Part shown: piece by piece, positions 18,864 to 24,443 of the stretch | Position numbering within the stretch: position 1 is the stretch's first letter | Layout of the letters: the number at the start of each line of letters is the position of its first letter | NCBI GenBank assembly: GCA_900404475.1 | Contig: OUQQ01000280.1 | Coordinates: forward strand, 1-24,443 | From: Spongospora subterranea | Taxonomy: Eukaryota; Endomyxa; Phytomyxea; Plasmodiophorida; Plasmodiophoridae | DNA length: 24,443 bases | Direction of reading: 5' to 3' | Program-made: the position numbers and the translations under genes | Notes under the pieces: generated by a model | What the model was told of the DNA's origin: nothing | The model's input: only the letters and a program-made list of their open reading frames with translations | Database searches by the model: none

Positions 18864-19583
18864 TTATTGGAACACAACGGCGATTGCTGCCAAGACCAAC
18901 GCAACGTAAGAGCTTACAGTACTGGCTGACGATTTTGTTGGAGCTGTCGTGGCGACGGTGGTTGCCTTCTTCGTCGTCTTCTTAGAGGTTGTTTGTTTCG
19001 CAGTCCCTGTCGGTGGAAGAGTTTGAGCTTCAAAAAGGTTTGTCTTAACCGCCCCGAATTGCCCATCTGGGTGGATGTTGTAGTCGATCTTTCCTCCATC
19101 TATGAATGTCGGTACATCGGATCCGTATGCCCAGGCGACGTATATGTCTTTTTTTTCAATAACCACATCTCGCGTCCCATCCTTGGTGTCTAAGGCTCGG
19201 CGGAATTTGTACCAAATTCCGTTGTCAATGATTCCTCCGTCTAATAAGTTCAGGTTGTCGACGCCGCCGAGTGTTGTATCAAGTTCCGGTTGGCGGTGAT
19301 TATTCGAGAACTGATCATAGAGAAATAATGTGTTATTTGTCAAAAACCCAACCATTACGTCACTGTTCTTGTGTCCCGATGGGCCATCATAGGATAGCCC
19401 CAATCCAACCCATCCTGTTGTCTTTGCCCAGACCGTGAAGTCGATTGTGGCGTTTGCCGTATTCACTTCCCACATTACGTGCCATTCCTTGTTCGGGCTG
19501 GCCAACGTTCCATTGATTGCCTGTCCATAGTTTGCAGAGAATGCCAAGACCAATATTATCGCTAAACACTGTGTTTTCATCAT
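18864..19583 (-). CDS. Secreted DOMON-domain protein, probably GPI-anchored
   Basis: A single exon of about 239 residues. The start chosen is the Met-Met at 19583, which opens a clean signal peptide (KTQCLAIILVLAFSANYGQA); an ATG at 19619 adds twelve residues. Residues 25-170 form a DOMON domain: WHVMWEV, VWAKTTGWVGLGLS, SDVMVGFL, then IYVAWAYGSD. DOMON domains bind heme or sugar and act in redox or adhesion proteins. Only this domain is present, with no monooxygenase or cytochrome b561 part. A Thr/Lys/Ser-rich stalk (about 195-222) leads to a C-terminal hydrophobic tail (YVALVLAAIAVVFQ), the usual GPI-attachment layout. It probably sits on the cell surface or wall. Two or more N-glycosylation sequons (NGT, NAT, NNT) are visible. 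Confidence 0.85.
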   Translation of the reverse strand: MMKTQCLAIILVLAFSANYGQAINGTLASPNKEWHVMWEVNTANATIDFTVWAKTTGWVGLGLSYDGPSGHKNSDVMVGFLTNNTLFLYDQFSNNHRQPELDTTLGGVDNLNLLDGGIIDNGIWYKFRRALDTKDGTRDVVIEKKDIYVAWAYGSDVPTFIDGGKIDYNIHPDGQFGAVKTNLFEAQTLPPTGTAKQTTSKKTTKKATTVATTAPTKSSASTVSSYVALVLAAIAVVFQ

Positions 19584-19619
19584 TATCAAACGTGTTCGAA
19601 ATGACAATGGGGCTCTCAA

Positions 19620-20200
19620 GCTCGGTGCAGCAGTTGACCAGAAAGGCTACACGAATCTCGACTACATTTTGAGCAAGTTTCTTCTCTGGAATTTACTGGA
19701 TAAAACATTATGCACATCTGGAATGTTTATCGCGATAGTTTATCTAAAGATCCGGACAAAGTTTTGAACACATTTTTCCAGATACGGTGTCATGTTAGCA
19801 ACGTCACCTATCAAAACTCAAATTGTTATGTCGAAGCCACAGCGCATAACAGATCTGAATTGATATAAATTGTCAACCCTTTATAGTGAGTCGGCTCAAA
19901 CGAGCAAATGCTGGACTGAGTGGCTGGTCAACGTCACGCCCATTTCCGAGGTCCCATAATTGTGAGTCATTCCCGTCGCCGTATTTATAGACATCCATGG
20001 CGTGGATAGTGATCAGTGTTATGGACCTTCTTGGCTCATATAAAACATGATGAAGGCGTGCTCATATTCAACCATGATGCCAACGCGGACCTCCCTGGTG
20101 CTTGCACCAACCTTGTTAATGAACCGCATTCGCTCTCTCTGACTTCACTCAAATCTTTCAATCAAAACCAATGCTTGGCATGCCGATCGTTTTAACTGTT
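19620..20200. other. 580-bp intergenic region without recognised features
   Basis: This is the upstream region of the DOMON gene and the 3' side of the ankyrin-like gene. No reading frame of note, RNA gene or repeat could be supported. Confidence 0.5.
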
Positions 20201-21358
20201 TTATTTACGGTGGTTTCTTATGGAATAGTATGTGTTTAAGACTGTGGAATACTCCAACCTCCATGCTCTTAGCCTTAAGGACGCGCCATGAGTGATGCAG
20301 TATATAATGCCTGACAACTTGTTTGGTTGCATCACCAGACACTGCAATGCAGTTTCACCTGAACAGGATTTGGCGTCGATGGTGGCGCCAGCTTCAAGCA
20401 TAATATCGGTCAATTTCGTATGACCATTAAGGGTCATCATAAAAGCGTGATGTATCACATCCGGTTTACGCCTATTTATTGATCCATAATCCGACAGAAT
20501 ATGAAACCATCTGTCATTACGTTCAGCGAAAGCGCCAGAATGAATACATACCAGTGGGATGCTGTCAATATCGAACCCAAATTCGACCAAGGACTGAATC
20601 TGTGATTCAAAGGACGGGGTCATTTTTGCAAAAATAAAAAAGTTGGTGGAATCAATATGAAGAGCGATATCGACGGCACTAATAACAGCGTCGGTGAAAT
20701 CGTACTTGATAAGCACACGATGCACAGCATTCCGATGATAACTTGGGCGGTTGATAGGAAATTCCAGCAAGAACTCACGATGTTCAAATTGGCAATGCCG
20801 GCGCAGCCAGACGAGAACACTCCGGGCTCGATTTTGGGTCAGGAAGTGTTCCATGGGACGAAGCATCCGAATACAAACGCCGAAGATGAGACCGACATGC
20901 CATTTCCATCGTAAGAAAATCGTCTCAAGAAACAGTTCCAAATCCAGTCTCAGGGCGAATATAATTATTCTTCGGAACCAGGGCAATATACGAAATGGAC
21001 GAGAGACGGTTTGCCATGGACCTGAGACGAACTGTGGGTTGCATTTTAGGGCGCGGCAGGAAAAGGTGAACCTCGACGCATGGCGCAGAAACATGTGAGC
21101 AGAGAACTGAAAAAAGTGTACTTGCGAACAATAAAGGCGAACAAGAGGATAAGTCTCCTGGGAAATTTGCACCTCCATGACCTCAATAGTCTCGAAATCT
21201 AAATAAGCCATAATAGAGAAAATTGTGCACTGGTGAGTGAACAATGAGAGCAGGCCCGGATGGAGTCCAGGCGAATACATGCATAATCCCCAGAAAGGGA
21301 AATGAAGAACCCATTGCCGGAACCGGAGAAGATTCCTCCGACGGCATGTTCCGATCAC
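20201..21358 (-). CDS. Ankyrin-repeat-like protein
   Basis: A long minus-strand frame of 385 codons. The C-terminal third shows ankyrin-like repeats: a block around NGHTKLTDIMLEAGATIDAK, then SGETALQCLVM, then YCITHGASLRLRA. Upstream are degenerate repeats (LVEFGFDIDSIPLVCIHSG). The N-terminal part is probably not all exon: a good intron runs from GTACAC at about 21122 to an acceptor CCACAG at about 21037. In this reading the protein begins at the ATG at 21211 (MAYLDFETIEVME) or in an upstream exon in another frame near 21395. No second domain is evident. Ankyrin proteins mediate protein contacts; the partner is unknown. Single-frame length argues for a real gene, but the repeats are weak. 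Confidence 0.6.
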   Translation of the reverse strand: MIGTCRRRNLLRFRQWVLHFPFWGLCMYSPGLHPGLLSLFTHQCTIFSIMAYLDFETIEVMEVQISQETYPLVRLYCSQVHFFQFSAHMFLRHASRFTFSCRALKCNPQFVSGPWQTVSRPFRILPWFRRIIIFALRLDLELFLETIFLRWKWHVGLIFGVCIRMLRPMEHFLTQNRARSVLVWLRRHCQFEHREFLLEFPINRPSYHRNAVHRVLIKYDFTDAVISAVDIALHIDSTNFFIFAKMTPSFESQIQSLVEFGFDIDSIPLVCIHSGAFAERNDRWFHILSDYGSINRRKPDVIHHAFMMTLNGHTKLTDIMLEAGATIDAKSCSGETALQCLVMQPNKLSGIIYCITHGASLRLRAWRLEYSTVLNTYYSIRNHRK

Positions 21359-21681
21359 ACGACGCCATGGCCTTACCTTCGCAAATTGGCTTTGAAATTG
21401 CCACGCTCAAAAGTACTGGCCGTTCCACCCAATGAATTCCAACAACCAATCTTAATTCGATAATGAAGGTATTCTGAACCTCAGAATCTTAAATATGAGA
21501 ATTGCAAGTCACGCCGGGTCCATAGATTGCCAACTTCGGGGACCATGCCACCATGCCACCACATACTGCTGGCAGAAACACCCGTCATGGCGCAAGTTGC
21601 TGAGCTGTCAGCGCCCAATACATGTTATCACCTAATTCGCTTGCCCTTCAACAGTATCCGGATCCGTTTAAACGTTTTATC

Positions 21682-21840
21682 CTAATAACCATAATGAACT
21701 GGGTTCTGCCAACCGTGCGCTCCTCTCATTGAAATTTTGAAAACCCGCAAAAATGTCATTATATTTCTCTGATGTGAACAATCTCTGACGCGCAACTCAG
21801 TACAATCAACTACGATCTGAACGGGCCGAAACCAACTTGC
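21682..21840 (-). pseudogene. Possible DDE_Tnp_4 transposase scrap
   Basis: The minus-strand frame includes VVDCTELRVRDCSHQR, which resembles the 'I-D-C-T-E-I' block around the first catalytic Asp of DDE_Tnp_4 transposases. Only about 50 residues can be followed and the next family block is missing. It lies just downstream of the KICS2 gene and might instead be chance sequence. Confidence 0.3.
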
Positions 21841-21907
21841 ACCCGATGAGTACATGTAGAGGGACACCGCGTTCAATCTTCTGGCGGTATTGGATTTACA
21901 CAATGAT

Positions 21908-23248
21908 TTAGTAGGGTGAAGGCGGTGGAATATCGCGAAAGGGACGAGCAAGGGAGTTTGCCGTTTGAACCAGCTGCGCAGCCGCTTGATTCGACTGAGG
22001 ATTACTGGCAATGATGACCAAGAACATCCTGACATCGACCTGGATAAATACATAAGATATACCTGATGAATTGTCTCTATGAACAACGGGACCCCCGAAC
22101 AATCTGAGGGGACTGCTGTGATCCATTAACAAACTGACAATATTTGCCATATGCATTTGCAAGTTAAACCCGGCCTGCGTTTACAAATCAATAACGTTCC
22201 GGATGCGCTCGGTAAATCGTCAGACCGTGCAACTGAACGAATAGACGCAAGGCCAGAAACCCAGCCCGCTGACGGTGCTGGCATCTTCTGGGAACTGATA
22301 TCCTGATATCATTGTAGGAGGTGAAGATAGCTCAGATCCATTGTATATCAAACAGGCGCATGCGGCTCCTGCTTTAGTGATGCCGCTCCCAATCCTTTAA
22401 CATAGCAAATCTCTGAAATTTCGATTGAACCTGGGGTTTGTCATCATACTGGGAAATCAAATTGATGTCACACTTCTTCAGCAAATTAGCAAGTGGTGGT
22501 GGACTACGATATGACCGCTTGAGTATATCGTGAAAGTAAACGTTGACACGAGCGAACAGCGTGGAGAAAAAAGTTTGAAACCATGTGACTGAGGAAAACC
22601 CACGAAGCGAGGGATGCTTCTTGGCTCGGGTCAACTCCGTCTTTGCCTCATATAGGCTGACAATGCAGTTCACAAACTGCATCGATTGAATGGCAACCTG
22701 TACCTAAAAACAACAATGAGTAAAGCTACATTATGTCAACGTGAAACACACCTCTATCAAATTGACGAGAAGAGTCATTTCCAAATGGGTTTGTTCTAGG
22801 AGTTTTTCGCAGTCTAAGATAGGAGCTGGCAAATTCTCGATAGACAATGCCAGCACGGCCAGAATACTGTCAAGTTCGGGACGAGAAGCAGCGCTATTGG
22901 CCAATAGACGATACACGCCGACCATGATCAAACGGGATTCCAGGAGTCTTTGTTGAAATTCTAGGGCCAAGGCTGCATCGCCAACGCAAACCAGCATGCC
23001 TAAATAATCCATGAAATTTTAGGATTTTATTGCGATTATTGAAAATGAAAGCAACTTAGTTGTGTCCTAATATCGTCGATTACGGATTCGAATGGGCGAA
23101 CAGTCCGTCCGCGATCTGGAGACATGAATGCCATTCTGCGATATGTGTACTCGCAATCACGCAGGTCTTTTGCTATTTCCGGTGATAGTGCCGCTGTCGA
23201 GATAACCGGGCGTAAGTCTGATGCCACAATCGCATGCAACCCTGTCAT
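21908..23248 (-). CDS. KICS2: KICSTOR complex subunit 2 (C12orf66-type)
   Basis: KICSTOR tethers the GATOR1 complex to lysosomes to hold TORC1 off when nutrients are low. Exons: 23248-23056, 22999-22752, 22703 to about 22375, and the last ending at 21908. The first two joins keep phase. Family-like blocks in order: an N-terminal helix (KDLRDCEYTYRRM), LLESRLIMVGVYRLLAN, SLYEAKTELTRAKKHPSL, FARVNVYFHDILKRS, and the C-terminal strand pattern MANIVSLLMDHSS with RMFLVIIASNP ending FRDIPPPSPY. These align in order with the animal protein. The start ATG at 23248 gives a shorter N-terminus than the animal 445-residue protein, so a first exon may be missing. The intron between about 22330 and 22180 was not resolved. 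Confidence 0.85.
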
Positions 23249-23518
23249 GGCGATACACAACTACCAGACCGTCATCGTGATCAGCACATGTCGGCAATGA
23301 CGACAGTGGGAGGTGACGGTGGGCGGCCTATCCTCTACCGCGGACTCTCGAACAATAGGGTACACTAAGTGCATCCCCACCCCAGACCCCACGGATTAAG
23401 TCCGGAGGCTAACGCTAGATCCAGTCGGGCCCGGCCTGACTACCTGGCGGGCTTTTTCCCTCGCTCAGATGGCTGTACGGGAAAGGGTTTTGATTCAAAT
23501 CGCATATTGTTCTTCACT
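23249..23518. other. Upstream region of KICS2, locally GC-rich
   Basis: The stretch 23310-23470 is much richer in G+C than its surroundings, with runs such as CCACCCCAGACCCCACGG and GTCGGGCCCGGCCTG. No tRNA or rRNA signature could be matched. It may hold the KICS2 promoter or belong to the adjoining repeat locus. Confidence 0.4.
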
Positions 23519-23900
23519 TTGACTCCTCTATAGCGATTCATCAGTAATCGCTGTTTCTCCCCGGTTGTCGGATGTATTAGACAGCGCCCCTGTTAATACG
23601 ATGTATTCTATTAGCTTTGGTGTCATAATCGTTCATTAATACTTGTAATTAGTGGTTGTTCATCGCAAATTCGCCGTCCGGTGATTGAAGATAATGACGG
23701 CTCTGTTATGGCGAGTATACCAGTTGCGTTTGGTGTCATGATGGTTTATCAATACTTGTAATCAGTGGTTGTAATCGCAAATTCGCGCGTCCGGTGATGT
23801 TTATCCAGGCAATAATGCCTCTGTTGATGCGAGGTATACCAATAGCTTTTGGCGTCATAATCGTTTATCAATACTTGTAATCAGTAATTGTTCCGTCCCA
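23519..23900. repeat. Tandem repeat, about 115-bp unit, roughly three copies
   Basis: The phrase AATACTTGTAAT[C/T]AGT recurs near 23639, 23752 and 23871 (spacing 113 and 119 bp), each time preceded by GGTGTCATAAT or a variant. The first two copies continue with TCGCAAATTCG and GTCCGGTGAT; the array breaks off soon after the third. An older, more diverged copy lies at 23519-23630 (it keeps the part ending GGTGTCATAATCG). Units differ by point changes and small indels. No coding potential is seen; it could be satellite-like or part of an element's untranslated region. Confidence 0.8.
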
Positions 23901-24029
23901 GACGTCTTTTTCCAAAGCGTCAAAATCGAACTCACAGCGAGTGCATTGAAATATCAAAGTACACAAGTCATTTTATTTTTAAACGATGGATGAACAAAAT
24001 TATAAATACATGATGTTAAAATAAGTGTT

Positions 24030-24296
24030 TCATTCATCTATTTTGCGTGCGTTGAAAGAATATCGTTTACATAATACATGTTCGAGCAAGTTTAATACAA
24101 ATGCTGATCCTCCATTTGAACATGAAATGAAATAGAGTAGTTTGCGATGGAGTCTTTCCGAAGCACTCACAGTGCTTTTGATGTTGACGCTTTCGAAAAG
24201 ACATCTCGGCATATCATAGTTAACCAGTTTCCAAGAGATCCGATACCAGTATACTGAAGGTCTATGGAGCGCACGGTGCACGGTCCACTGGCGCAC
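24030..24296 (-). CDS. Orphan reading frame, possible exon
   Basis: A minus-strand frame of about 88 codons without an ATG ends at 24030. It includes ASERLHRKLLYFISCSNGG and SAFVLNLLEHVL, protein-like and with a helical pattern. No family is recognised. It may be the last exon of a gene to the right or a remnant of an element; the window ends 147 bp further on. The rest, 24297-24443, shows nothing. Confidence 0.3.
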   Translation of the reverse strand: MRQWTVHRALHRPSVYWYRISWKLVNYDMPRCLFESVNIKSTVSASERLHRKLLYFISCSNGGSAFVLNLLEHVLCKRYSFNARKIDE

Positions 24297-24443
24297 TTAT
24301 ATTTGGGTACGCGTGGACAAAAGAACCTTCCGCCCGCACTGTGCAATATAGTTTATACTGTAGTTTCGCAATACCCTACTGGAAGCTGCGGTCAATTGTG
24401 AAACTAGGGTTTTCCCACTCGACATACCAATGGTTTAAAGGAT

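Noticed and set aside
21682..22086. A 134-codon minus-strand frame as one gene
   Set aside because: Its first half overlaps the C-terminal exon of KICS2 in the wrong frame; only the last part has a weak transposase resemblance.
23381..23480. A GC-rich stretch considered as a tRNA, 5S rRNA or snRNA
   Set aside because: No cloverleaf, no internal promoter boxes and no conserved RNA sequence could be found by eye.
23519..23900. Repeat array considered as CRISPR
   Set aside because: Units are about 115 bp, diverged, without regular short repeats and spacers, and the genome is eukaryotic.

Overview
The window is nuclear DNA of a eukaryote that is not an animal, most likely an oomycete or a related stramenopile. 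The reasons are these. Genes carry many short GT-AG introns (about 40-85 nt). One gene makes phenylalanine and tyrosine through plant/alga-type enzymes, which animals lack. A flagellar tubulin-modification subunit (TPGS2), Integrator subunit 9 and a KICSTOR subunit sit beside it. The transposon debris (pogo, IS630-like and Harbinger families) is of kinds common in oomycetes. The assignment to oomycetes is inference, as no marker gene settles it.

Layout. 1-5,640: a transposon graveyard. It holds an open frame running off the left edge, a decayed pogo/Tigger (DDE_1) transposase, then three separate head-to-head fold-backs, each built from two inverted copies of element coding sequence; the third is an IS630/Tc1-like transposase. 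5,645-10,850: three minus-strand genes: TPGS2, a fusion of prephenate/arogenate dehydratase, ACT domain and arogenate dehydrogenase, and a permuted NlpC/P60-type papain-fold protein. 10,850-12,000: Harbinger (DDE_Tnp_4) remains and a fourth fold-back. 12,039-18,788: a compact genic block with a PEBP-family gene, a doubtful exon cluster, an EF-hand protein, a tail-anchored coiled-coil protein, a ubiquitin-like membrane protein (minus) and INTS9 (plus, at least 13 exons). 18,864-23,248: minus-strand genes for a GPI-type DOMON protein, an ankyrin-like protein and KICS2. 23,250-24,443: mostly non-coding, with a tandem repeat of about 115 bp and one orphan reading frame.

Splice models were built by hand. 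For TPGS2, the aromatic amino acid gene, INTS9, the ubiquitin-like gene and most of KICS2 the exon phases join without conflict and the joined protein follows the known family. The 5' ends of INTS9, the aromatic gene and the ankyrin gene remain open. The genes are mostly unrelated housekeeping functions (RNA processing, amino-acid synthesis, TORC1 control, tubulin modification); no operon-like logic is expected. The unusual items are the triple-domain aromatic gene and the repeated inverted pairs of transposon fragments.
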